Of a stretch of 64,000 nucleotides of DNA, positions 56,111-64,000 are shown in pieces. Both the position numbers and the translations under genes were made by a program. Below the pieces are notes generated by a model. It saw only the letters and a list, made by a program, of their open reading frames with translations. It ran no database searches and had not been told where the DNA came from. Origin of the DNA: Candidatus Cottocaccamicrobium excrementipullorum. Its GTDB lineage: Bacteria; Bacillota; Clostridia; Lachnospirales; Lachnospiraceae. Each line of letters begins with the position of its first letter. The first letter of the stretch is position 1. The DNA is taken from positions 1 through 64,000 of the forward strand of contig DVFL01000041.1 in the NCBI GenBank assembly GCA_018713255.1. The letters are read 5' to 3'.

Positions 56111-56647
56111 CTATGCCGGCTGATCGTCTTTTGTCAGCGCCTTATTCTTTGGTGCAAAATACGATTCATCTGCCGTAATGAATTCAACAATTTTCACCAC
56201 AACGCATACTGCACACAGAATTCCGCATACCGGCATGATCCCGTACATATATTTCATAGGAATTTCCATGCCCATACTCAGCTGTTTTCCGGCTACGCCT
56301 ACATAAAGGAAACCCTGATATACAAACACCAGGTCCACTACCAGCACAATGAGATAATCCAGTACACTCAGCCACCGTTTAATGGACGGCTTTACTCCAT
56401 CATAAAAAATATCAATTATTACATGCTCGTTTTTAATAATATTTACTCCCATCCCCCAGAAAGTTGTAAATGCGAACAAGGTTACATTAAACTCTGAGAG
56501 CTGTTTCCAGCTTAACGAAAAGAAGTAGCGGGCAAATACAGAAAAGACCACTAAAAACGCCAGAAGTCCCATGGCAATTACGCCAATCCCAAAATACACA
56601 GCAAACAACTTCTGACCTGCTTTTTTTAACGTTTCTATGATATTCAA
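56111..56647 (-). CDS. dctQ: TRAP transporter small permease
   Basis: A 178-residue DctQ-type protein with four helices. FNVTLFAFTTFWGMGVNIIKNEHVIIDIF is typical of the family. The TTG start at 56647 has AAAGGGG directly adjacent, so the spacing is unusual, and the true start could be a non-standard codon a few nt downstream. It lies between dctP and dctM. Confidence 0.88.
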   Translation of the reverse strand: MNIIETLKKAGQKLFAVYFGIGVIAMGLLAFLVVFSVFARYFFSLSWKQLSEFNVTLFAFTTFWGMGVNIIKNEHVIIDIFYDGVKPSIKRWLSVLDYLIVLVVDLVFVYQGFLYVGVAGKQLSMGMEIPMKYMYGIMPVCGILCAVCVVVKIVEFITADESYFAPKNKALTKDDQPA

Positions 56648-56684
56648 CCCCTTTCTTTTACCAGTTTTTCAAAAGACCGTTGAT

Positions 56685-57773
56685 CTACTGAGCGTTTGCC
56701 ACAATGTCCTGCAGCTCCTGCAGCTCTTCCGCGGTCAAAATTCCCTCCTCAATACACTGATCATATACAACCTGAACCGCATCCTTAAACGCCTGCAGTT
56801 CATCATCCGTAGGCTCATAAATTTCGCAGCCTGCATCCAGAATCGTCTGCTTAGCTGCTTCGCCCTGCTCATCAATCAGCTGATCATTATATGTACCCAT
56901 ATCGGCGGCACATTCTGTAATAATATCCTGATATTCCTGGGGAAGGCTGTTCCACCAGGAAGCATTTACATAGAATGGATCGGGATGAAACTGATAATTT
57001 ACCTCAGTGAAATATTTCTGCACCTCATAAAACTTCATATCCCGCACATTTACCCAGGGATTTTCCTGTCCGTCTGCAACACCTGTCTTCAATCCCATGT
57101 ACAAATCAGAATAAGGAATGGAAGTGGTGGTGGCGCCAAGGGCAATAAAAGTTTTATCAATGGTGCTCATTCCATTGGTTCTCATCTTTAAGCCCTTTAA
57201 ATCTTCCGGCTTTGTAATGGGATGCTTGCTGTTGGAAAACTGCCGCCATCCTCCTGCATCACAAAGATTGATGATTACCGTTCCCGTTTCTTCTTCTGCT
57301 TCTGCACAAACCTTCTTTGCCAGATCACTGTTTAACAACGCTGTCACCTGGGTCCGGTTCTGTGCAAGGAAAGGAAGGGTAAACATTAACAGTCTGGGAC
57401 TAAAATCAAACTGTCCGCCGCGCATGCCTTGGATTGTTCCTGTTACAACCTGCTCCAGCATCTCTTTTTCTGTGCCCAGCTGTCCATTTCCAAATACTTC
57501 AACCGTCACATGACCGTTAGTTTTTTCCTCTACATCCTCTGCAAATTTCACCATAGAATCATAACGAGGATTTCCTTCTGGCTGCGCGTGTCCTACCATC
57601 ATGGTAAAATCTCCAAGATTCTGGACTTCATCGCCAGCTGAGTCTCCCCCTGCACTCTCTGTTACTGCTTCCGTTCCAGCTCCCTCTGCCGCTGTTTCCT
57701 GAGTTCCTCCCTGGCAGGCTGTAAGGCTTACCGTCATTGCCAGCGCCAGAAGCATTGCAACCGTCTTTCTCAT
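56685..57773 (-). CDS. dctP: TRAP transporter substrate-binding lipoprotein
   Basis: A 362-residue DctP-family protein with a lipobox (LTAC) at residues 17-20, so it is tethered to the outside of the cell. The binding domain has VEVFGNGQLGTEKEMLEQV and LKGLKMRTNGMSTIDKTF, with the family Arg that contacts a carboxylate. The ligand is probably a sugar acid or dicarboxylate. ATG at 57773 follows AAGGAGG. It is the first gene of dctPQM and is preceded by GTATAC motifs of the divergent GntR regulator. Confidence 0.93.
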   Translation of the reverse strand: MRKTVAMLLALAMTVSLTACQGGTQETAAEGAGTEAVTESAGGDSAGDEVQNLGDFTMMVGHAQPEGNPRYDSMVKFAEDVEEKTNGHVTVEVFGNGQLGTEKEMLEQVVTGTIQGMRGGQFDFSPRLLMFTLPFLAQNRTQVTALLNSDLAKKVCAEAEEETGTVIINLCDAGGWRQFSNSKHPITKPEDLKGLKMRTNGMSTIDKTFIALGATTTSIPYSDLYMGLKTGVADGQENPWVNVRDMKFYEVQKYFTEVNYQFHPDPFYVNASWWNSLPQEYQDIITECAADMGTYNDQLIDEQGEAAKQTILDAGCEIYEPTDDELQAFKDAVQVVYDQCIEEGILTAEELQELQDIVANAQ

Positions 57774-57819
57774 ACAAAATACCTCCTTTTTCAATTCCCC
57801 TATCCACATTTGAATTTAA

Positions 57820-57831
57820 CTTGTATACAAG
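57820..57831. promoter_or_regulatory. Palindrome CTTGTATACAAG (site 1)
   Basis: A perfect 12-bp palindrome lies 47 bp upstream of the dctP start. It is a candidate operator for the GntR regulator. Related sites are at 57885, 58054 and 58142. Confidence 0.65.
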
Positions 57832-57884
57832 ATAAATCCTTATTTTTCCTTACTTTTAAGGACTTATTTATTCTTTTGTTTTTA

Positions 57885-57896
57885 CCTGTATACAAT
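57885..57896. promoter_or_regulatory. GTATAC site 2
   Basis: CCTGTATACAAT keeps the core TGTATACAA of site 1 and lies in the same intergenic region. Confidence 0.55.
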
Positions 57897-58053
57897 CTGC
57901 CTACATATTAACACAATATTAACGTTTTGGCAATAGGAATTTTGTATGTTTTTTACATTCTTCTCATTATTCTCTCACATTTTTTGTTCATAAAGCCCAC
58001 ACTTTTAAAAAACCCTTTATTTTCTTATTGATCTTTTCGTTCAAACTAGCTAT

Positions 58054-58065
58054 ACTGTATACAAG
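58054..58065. promoter_or_regulatory. GTATAC site 3
   Basis: ACTGTATACAAG shares eleven of twelve bases with site 1 and lies 68 bp before the GntR start, where it could control the regulator. Confidence 0.6.
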
Positions 58066-58132
58066 TTGCTTTTTCAATACAACAGTGTGACATTTTTTCA
58101 CTGCCATTTCAAGAAAATAAAGGGGAATTTCT

Positions 58133-58837
58133 GTGAGCACATCGTATACAAATGATCAAATTTACCATATTCTTGAAGACGAAATCGTCTCCTTAAAATT
58201 ATCTCCCGGCGATACATTAAGCGAAAACAGTCTGTGCAGCCGTTTTCATGTCTCTCGTACGCCGATTCGCAGCATTCTTCAGCGCCTGCAGCAAAACCGG
58301 TTTGTAAAAATCATTCCATACAAAGGAACCATTGTCACCTCGATTAACCTGGACATTGCCACTCAGCTTATTTATCACCGTGTAGCGGTGGAGACTATGG
58401 TACTGCGGGATTTTATCCGCTCCTGTTCTCCTACTGATGTTGAACGCGTACGATATTGTCTGGAAATGCTGGAACAATCCACCGCCAATGCTGCAGATCT
58501 GGAACATTTTGATATCAATGCATTTCTTCAAAAGGATTTGGAAATGCATCATGTATGGTTTCATATCACGAAAAAAGATTATCTGTGGGATCTTCTCACT
58601 GCCCCTCATCCAGACTACTCTCGTTTTATCCGGCTGGACATCGTAGGAGCGAAAAATGTGCCTGATGTGCTGAAAGATCACCGCAGCATGATGGCGCTCA
58701 TCGATCAGAGATGTGATCAAGGAATTGAAGAGCTGATGTCTCATCATCTGTACGGCGGTGTACGAAGGCTTGGAGGATGCCTGTTCTCTGACGAATACAA
58801 AAAATATTTCTCTTCCCCAGAAACAGAAGATCAATGA
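58133..58837 (+). CDS. GntR-family (FCD-type) regulator
   Basis: A 234-residue regulator. The winged helix has LKLSPGDTLSENSLCSRFHVSRTPIRSILQRL (about residues 23-54), typical of GntR. The C-terminal all-helical domain with the His/Asp pattern of FCD (HHVWFHIT, DHRSMMALIDQRC, HHLYGG) is a small-acid-binding domain, likely with a metal. It is divergent from dctPQM and probably represses it until the transported acid is present. The GTG start follows AAAGGGGAATTT. Confidence 0.9.
   Translation: MSTSYTNDQIYHILEDEIVSLKLSPGDTLSENSLCSRFHVSRTPIRSILQRLQQNRFVKIIPYKGTIVTSINLDIATQLIYHRVAVETMVLRDFIRSCSPTDVERVRYCLEMLEQSTANAADLEHFDINAFLQKDLEMHHVWFHITKKDYLWDLLTAPHPDYSRFIRLDIVGAKNVPDVLKDHRSMMALIDQRCDQGIEELMSHHLYGGVRRLGGCLFSDEYKKYFSSPETEDQ
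58142..58153. promoter_or_regulatory. GTATAC site 4 inside the GntR gene
   Basis: TCGTATACAAAT lies at codons 4-7 of the regulator. It keeps the GTATACAA core, but it may only reflect codons for Tyr and Thr. Confidence 0.3.
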
Positions 58838-58862
58838 ATGATTCAGACAAAAAGTCAGTTAA

Positions 58863-58909
58863 ACAAAAAAAGCCGAAAGCCTGCAAATCAAGGCTTTCGG
58901 CGCTTTATT
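58863..58909. terminator. Terminator between GntR gene and tRNA-Arg
   Basis: GCCGAAAGCC and GGCTTTCGGC are a perfect 10-bp stem. On the minus strand it is followed by TTTTTTT, so it ends the tRNA-Arg transcript. On the plus strand GCTTTATTC follows, which is weaker. Confidence 0.85.
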
Positions 58910-58910
58910 C

Positions 58911-58987
58911 TGGCGTTCCCGAGGTGATTTGAACACCCGACCTACCGCTTAGGAGGCGGTCGCTCTATCCAGCTGAGCTACGGAAAC
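58911..58987 (-). tRNA. tRNA-Arg (anticodon CCT)
   Basis: A 77-nt gene with encoded CCA. The acceptor stem is GTTTCCG/CGGGAAC with one G-T pair, the D arm AGCTCAGCTGGATAGAGC, the anticodon loop CTCCTAA (CCT), and the T loop GTTCAAATC. Confidence 0.95.
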
Positions 58988-59077
58988 GAACATGGTGCAG
59001 TTAACTGCACCATATTATAGTACCTTATAATGGAAAAAAAATCAAGACCTAATTCTTTTCTCCCATTTCATGCTCTT

Positions 59078-59956
59078 TCAATCCCGGAAGTTTACCTTCC
59101 CTGTCATCCAGATCTGTCCTTTGAACCGACGGCCTGGAGCAGGCTCGCCCAGCAGATCTGCCTGATTAATTCCCACGTTAAACATGATGTCATTGCATTC
59201 AATGGTCAGATTATAAATTTCTTCTCCCGTTATAAAATTAGTTAGACTTCGAACCTCTTTAATTTCGCCTACAATGGCGTACTGATCGCACTCGATTCCC
59301 CAGGGCATAAAACATGATTCGATAATCGAGTAAACATCTTCCTTTCGGATTCTCCGTGAGATTTTCGAATATAAATCAATATCTTCAATGGTCAATGTTT
59401 CCATGGCGTCTTCATCCCCATGTTTAGCAGCCTCCAAAAGACTGTTGCGGTTAATCGAAGCCACCTTGGCCAGTTCTATCTGCCTTGCGGTCTTTTGAAT
59501 CGGCAGCAGGATTTTTCCGTCCACCGACCAGGCTGATAAATTTACTGATTCAGAGTCTAATGAAAGATGATTCTGTCTGCGAATTCTATATTCCATGGAA
59601 TTGCTGACATAAAAAATCAGGGAAATTCCCACCTTATATTCATCCAGCATTCCCGCATAGGTTTCTTTTTCTGCATGACGCTCAATGGTACATTCCTCTT
59701 TCGAGCTGGCAAAGTCGCCATTCAGATAAGGAAAATAGTAGTCCAGATGAAATTCTCCTTCTGCCGTCTCTTCTCCTGCCATCCTTACTCCAATCCCAGG
59801 AGCAAGTTCACTGTGATATTCCACATATGTTGTTCCTTCTGGAAGCTCCAGTCTTCCTGTCTCTATTTTATGATTCATCAGAACAGAGAGAAGCTCTTCC
59901 TCCTCTCGTCTCGTCTTGCAGCCACGAAAACCTGCTGCTCTCAAAAATTTATGCAT
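59078..59956 (-). CDS. DUF3881 family protein
   Basis: A 292-residue protein that starts MHKFLRAAGFRGC, a typical DUF3881 opening. The protein contains GVRMAGEETAEGEFHLDYYFPYLNG and LTIECNDIMFNVGINQADLLGEPAPGRRFKG, conserved-looking blocks I associate with this family in Lachnospiraceae. No function is known. There is no signal peptide, membrane helix or nucleotide motif. ATG at 59956 has AGGTGATTCT upstream. It lies alone upstream of tRNA-Arg on the same strand. Confidence 0.82.
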   Translation of the reverse strand: MHKFLRAAGFRGCKTRREEEELLSVLMNHKIETGRLELPEGTTYVEYHSELAPGIGVRMAGEETAEGEFHLDYYFPYLNGDFASSKEECTIERHAEKETYAGMLDEYKVGISLIFYVSNSMEYRIRRQNHLSLDSESVNLSAWSVDGKILLPIQKTARQIELAKVASINRNSLLEAAKHGDEDAMETLTIEDIDLYSKISRRIRKEDVYSIIESCFMPWGIECDQYAIVGEIKEVRSLTNFITGEEIYNLTIECNDIMFNVGINQADLLGEPAPGRRFKGQIWMTGKVNFRD

Positions 59957-60209
59957 AGAATCACCTCTGCTTTCTCTGTGTTTCGGATTCAGCAAACCAC
60001 TGCAAATGGTCAATTCTCAGCTTTAGAAATCTTCCGCCAAGTATCTTTGGTGATTATACAATATATATATTCAAAATACTAGTAAAATTTTTATGATATC
60101 AAGGTCAAAAGGTCGGAATTCCCATGCAAGCTTGCCTGCAAAAGGATTTTCGATCTTGGGCCCCGCCAAAAACATGAATAAGCAGCCATTTTCACAGAAA
60201 AATGAGCGG

Positions 60210-60298
60210 ATTATGAATGTTTTTGAGGCTTGTGGGAGTGCGAAGCACGGAACAAGCCGGTATCATAGGGGCAAAAAACCTTTTGATCCCAACTTCAT
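60210..60298 (+). repeat. Hairpin-rich dispersed repeat, copy B
   Basis: An 89-bp sequence nearly identical to the complement of 4749-4838. The GGCTTGT/ACAAGCC stem with GTGC-gaa-GCAC inside is unchanged. The second hairpin (GCAAAA-aacc-TTTTG) has small differences. It lies between the divergent start of DUF3881 and the end of gdhA, opposite in direction to both, and does not interrupt a gene. The flanks show no clear 8-bp duplication. The preceding 60105-60190 stretch has another small GGTCAAAAGGTC motif, of unknown origin. Confidence 0.8.
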
Positions 60299-60388
60299 TT
60301 TTATTACATAAGTTGGAACATTCATATAGATTTGCCATATTTTTCTTCTGCCTTTTAGAACAAGCCTGTTTTAGGGGAGAGAATCTCA

Positions 60389-60431
60389 TAAAAAACGCCC
60401 CAGAAGCAGGAATCATCCAGCCTTTGGGGCG
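60389..60431 (-). terminator. Terminator after gdhA
   Basis: On the minus strand GCCCCA...TGGGGC form the stem, followed by GTTTTTT. Confidence 0.8.
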
Positions 60432-60457
60432 ATCTTTCGTTTACTGATTGAACAATT

Positions 60458-61795
<1,338 letters not shown>

Positions 61796-61864
61796 TCATT
61801 ATCCTCCTTTTTGTCTTTAAAAATGCATCTCATCTTAAATTTTGCATTTTTATCCATAAGAAAA

Positions 61865-61893
61865 ATTATAACAATTTACAGAAATGATGTCAA
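61865..61893 (-). promoter_or_regulatory. Consensus promoter of gdhA
   Basis: On the minus strand TTGACA (61893-61888), 17-bp spacer, TATAAT (61870-61865), a perfect sigma-A type promoter. The initiation site would be about 65 nt before gdhA. Confidence 0.9.
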
Positions 61894-62347
61894 TCTTTCT
61901 ATTTATCAATTTATCACGAAAAATAATTTTCTCAATTTTATAAATAATATATTTAATATATAAAATAAAAACTATTTTGTCCATAAGCTAACATGCTGCT
62001 TTTCGTGTTGATATTGCTTCTAATTTTCTTCGTTTTTTCATATTGTATTAATTTTTTTACTCTTCATTCTTTTTTCTCTTGCCTCATGGCTTTCTGCTTT
62101 TCTTCTTCCCTGTCTTTTCTTGTTTTTTTCCAAATAGCTTTATTCCTTTTTTCATTATTACTTCATAATTATTCATTTTGCTCGAAAAAAGACTTCAACA
62201 CACAGTCTCTCTGTTAATGTGAATGTGAATGCTAATGTTAAGGTGAATGTGCACGCCGATATGCCTCGTTCTTAAAAATTCTAAAGCTGCTCCCGATCGG
62301 CACCCCTAAACTAACGCCGCCTATCGGCAGCTGGATTTTAATCATAA
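61894..62347. other. AT-rich gene-free region
   Basis: 61894-62210 is very T-rich on the plus strand. An open frame of 74 codons exists but is low-complexity Phe/Leu/Ser and is not supported as a gene. At 62211-62252 there is a short run of hexamer-like repeats (GTGAAT, GCTAAT, GTTAAG). At 62285-62330 AGCTGC...GGCAGCT form a loose inverted repeat. I see no promoter or RNA gene I can name. Confidence 0.5.
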
Positions 62348-62398
62348 AAATAAAGACGTCCTTCTGCAGTATAGTATAGTGCAAAAGGCGTCTTTACT
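62348..62398. terminator. Bidirectional terminator-like hairpin
   Basis: TAAAGACG.CCTT.TGCA pairs with TGCA.AAGG.GTCTTTA around GTATAGTATAG. Both ends carry T-runs when read on their own strand, so it may close the parB/DUF4446 operon after the repeat. Confidence 0.7.
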
Positions 62399-62414
62399 TT
62401 TACTCTATCAGTCC

Positions 62415-62765
62415 GGCGCATGACGGTTTACTTTGACCACCCGCCGCCGACTAGGCGGCATCAATTCAGGGATTCCAAATGCGCCGCCAGACTTTTTCGG
62501 ATTGGATAAAGACCTGACCGCCGGCGCATGACGGTTTACTCTGACCACCCGCCGCCGATTAGGCGGCATCAATTCAGGGATTCCAAATGCGCCGCCAGAC
62601 TTTTTCGGATTGGATGGCACCCTGACCGCCGGCGCATGTTGGTTTACTCTGACCACCCGCCGCCGACTAGGCGGCATCAATTCAGGGATTCCAAATGCGC
62701 CGCCAGACTTTTTCGGATTGGATGAAGACCTGACCGCCGGCGCATGTTGGTTTGTTTTGATCCAC
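62415..62765. repeat. 108-bp tandem repeat, three full units plus a partial one
   Basis: Units start at 62415, 62523 and 62631 with a partial fourth at 62739, exactly 108 bp apart. Each holds a GC-rich inner palindrome GCCGCC-gacta-GGCGGC. On the minus strand the units read as a 36-residue repeat (SGGAFGIPELMPP), open for 120 codons from a GTG directly after the DUF4446 stop, but with no ribosome binding site. Most differences between copies would change amino acids, so I treat it as a minisatellite-like repeat and not a gene. Confidence 0.85.
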
Positions 62766-62773
62766 CACACCGT

Positions 62774-63301
62774 CTACTTATCGGCAGGCTCGGAGTATTC
62801 TACATAACCAAGCGCCTGTTCCAGCGCCTCTCTCTCCTCGCTTCCCAAAAGCACTTCCGTCTGTCCTCGATCTACTCGCTTTAAATACATATAACAGCCC
62901 TCTCTGCTGTGAACAGAGTTTAACACAAATCCACTATTCGTATAATCCAACAATGCAATGGCAAAGCTCAAATTGCCGCCCATTCCCTGAAACGCATTGT
63001 ATCGCACAAGCCCAAGTTTTTGAAAAGAAGCTCGAATATTCCGATTGATGGCCCGAATATTTTCTTTATTCGTCTTATCTTCAATCTTCAGCAGATTAAT
63101 ATCCTCAATCTGCTTGATCAATAAATCTTCAAGTGTCTCTGCATCTTTCCCCCGCATGAACAAATCATACCGTCTGTACAGCTGGCCCATTTTCACCAAG
63201 CAAATAATTACGGTAATAAACAAAATAAGGGTAATTACGGCTAACCCCAAAATCAAATATCCTGGATCAATGCCCAAACGATACATTATACTATTTTCCA
63301 T
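62774..63301 (-). CDS. DUF4446 family membrane protein
   Basis: A 175-residue protein with one N-terminal membrane helix (YLILGLAVITLILFITVIICL) and a cytoplasmic coiled-coil plus globular domain. The sequence NIRASFQKLGLVRYNAFQGMGGNLSFAIALLD is the family signature, shared with many clostridial proteins beside parB. The function is unknown, possibly linked to chromosome segregation or sporulation by position only. ATG at 63301 follows AAGGAG by 11 nt. It is 19 nt after parB, so cotranscribed. Confidence 0.88.
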   Translation of the reverse strand: MENSIMYRLGIDPGYLILGLAVITLILFITVIICLVKMGQLYRRYDLFMRGKDAETLEDLLIKQIEDINLLKIEDKTNKENIRAINRNIRASFQKLGLVRYNAFQGMGGNLSFAIALLDYTNSGFVLNSVHSREGCYMYLKRVDRGQTEVLLGSEEREALEQALGYVEYSEPADK

Positions 63302-63320
63302 GACGTTTTTCACTCCTTGG

Positions 63321-64000
63321 TCACTTGATCGATTCAATTAGTTCTACGATTCTTTCCAGCTCCGAAGCTGAATAGTATTCGATTTCGATTCGGCCTTTAT
63401 TTTTATCTTTTTGGTGTATCATCACCTTTGTTCCCATAATCCCCTTCATTCGTTCTTCCAAATCCCGGAAAATGAAGCTTAAGTCTCGGTCTTCACTATT
63501 TTCTTTCTTTTCCTTCGGCGGTTTTGTCATAAGCTTTACTAGTTTTTCCACTTCCCGCACGCTTAATCCCTTTTCCACCACGCGTTTTGCTAATTCTTCC
63601 TGCTGCTCAGGTTCCGGAAGGCCTAGAATAGCTCTGGCATGTCCGCTGCTCAGCTCTCCAGTAATCAAGTAATTTCTTACGGTCTCCGGCAATTTTAACA
63701 GGCGGAGACTGTTGGCAATGGTTGTTCGATTTTTTGAAACTCTGAAAGCTATCTCTTCCTGCTTCATTCCAAATTCTTCCATTAACTGAGCGTAGGCCAT
63801 TGCCTCTTCGATCGGATTTAAGTCTGCTCTCTGTACGTTCTCGATCAGAGCAATCTCTACCGATTGCTGCCGATCATATTCTCGAACAATGACCGGAACT
63901 TCTTTTAGTCCCGCAATTTTAGCTGCTCTCCAGCGTCTTTCTCCAGCAATGATCTGATACCGATCTTCGCCGGTTTTCTTAACTAAAAGCGGCTGAATAA
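63321..64000 (-). CDS. parB: ParB/Spo0J chromosome partition protein (C-terminal part)
   Basis: The window ends inside this gene, so the start lies beyond position 64000. The part seen has the ParB N-domain segment YQIIAGERRWRAAKIAGL, and IALIENVQRADLNPIEEAMAYAQL. The helix-turn-helix for parS binding follows (KQEEIAFRVSKNRTTIANSLRLLKLP, SSGHARAILGL), then the C-terminal dimer domain (RIEIEYYSASELERIVELI). With DUF4446 next to it and no parA yet visible, this fits the origin-proximal parAB locus of clostridia. Confidence 0.94.
   Translation of the reverse strand, partial: IQPLLVKKTGEDRYQIIAGERRWRAAKIAGLKEVPVIVREYDRQQSVEIALIENVQRADLNPIEEAMAYAQLMEEFGMKQEEIAFRVSKNRTTIANSLRLLKLPETVRNYLITGELSSGHARAILGLPEPEQQEELAKRVVEKGLSVREVEKLVKLMTKPPKEKKENSEDRDLSFIFRDLEERMKGIMGTKVMIHQKDKNKGRIEIEYYSASELERIVELIESIK

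Noticed and set aside
61993-62217. 74-codon hydrophobic open frame on the plus strand
   Set aside because: Low-complexity T-rich DNA, no ribosome binding site, and composition (Phe, Leu, Ser, Cys) that any T-rich stretch would give.
62415-62765. CRISPR array
   Set aside because: The units are 108 bp and contiguous without unique spacers, and no cas genes are present.
62408-62770. 120-codon open frame made of the tandem repeat
   Set aside because: No Shine-Dalgarno sequence, begins right after the DUF4446 stop, and copy differences are mostly nonsynonymous. Treated as a DNA repeat.

Overview
The window looks like a chromosome segment of an anaerobic, low-to-mid GC Firmicute, most likely a Lachnospiraceae-type gut clostridium. 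The reasons are AGGAGG ribosome binding sites almost everywhere, GTG and TTG starts, a V/A-type rather than F-type ATPase operon, a clostridial Tad pilus locus, a DUF3881 gene (a family I know mainly from Lachnospiraceae), NADP-type glutamate dehydrogenase, and DUF4446 beside parB, an arrangement usual near the replication origin of clostridia. Assignments rest on motifs and remembered families, not on database searches.

Layout. 0-5.4 kb (minus strand): a Tad/Flp pilus operon with prepilin peptidase, TadZ/CpaE, CpaF, TadB, TadC and a pilin whose 3' end runs into unrelated sequence at the window edge. A 90-bp hairpin-rich repeat sits inside this operon, and a second copy lies at 60.2 kb. 5.6-9.7 kb: an ArsR-like regulator, a DUF2508 protein, a GH13 enzyme and glycogen branching enzyme. 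9.8-14.6 kb: a two-component system followed by a secreted peptidoglycan-binding NlpC/P60 hydrolase. 14.8-17.7 kb: two tRNA-Lys(CTT) genes, thioredoxin, a 47-codon reading frame, TrmB and a DUF4145-SH3 membrane protein. 17.9-26.6 kb: a nine-gene V/A-ATPase operon (G-C-I-K-F-E-A-B-D). 26.6-30.9 kb: a Lit/DUF1461-like membrane protein, a D-Ala-D-Ala carboxypeptidase and a KdpDE-like two-component pair. 30.9-40.8 kb: an exonuclease, a LarA-like protein, a MATE transporter, a zinc alcohol dehydrogenase, DUF2798, a thioredoxin-reductase-like flavoprotein without the CxxC, and two LysR, one MerR and one carboxymuconolactone-decarboxylase-family gene.

40.8-49.8 kb: an ammonium transporter fused to a PII domain behind a structured leader, a P-loop kinase-like gene, a cytoplasmic pectinesterase, a 2H phosphoesterase, an arginase-fold protein, and a beta-glucoside PTS/6-phospho-beta-glucosidase operon. 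50-53.9 kb: pstSCAB with an activator-type promoter and a perfect 23-bp inverted repeat between pstA and pstB. 54-58.9 kb: a DUF1349 protein, a TRAP transporter and a divergent GntR regulator with repeated GTATAC sites. 58.9-64 kb: tRNA-Arg(CCT), DUF3881, the second hairpin repeat, gdhA with a consensus promoter, a gene-free AT-rich stretch, a 108-bp tandem repeat, DUF4446 and the 3' part of parB.

Functional themes are nutrient uptake and its control (ammonium, phosphate, a TRAP substrate, beta-glucosides, pectin), ion-motive energy coupling and envelope maintenance. I did not find a clearly new multi-gene system. The best leads are the mobile-looking hairpin repeat that replaced the end of the prepilin peptidase, a TadC with a large Ig-like insertion, the RNA/DNA hairpins in the amt, pst and P-loop gene leaders, and the TrxR-like protein without cysteines.
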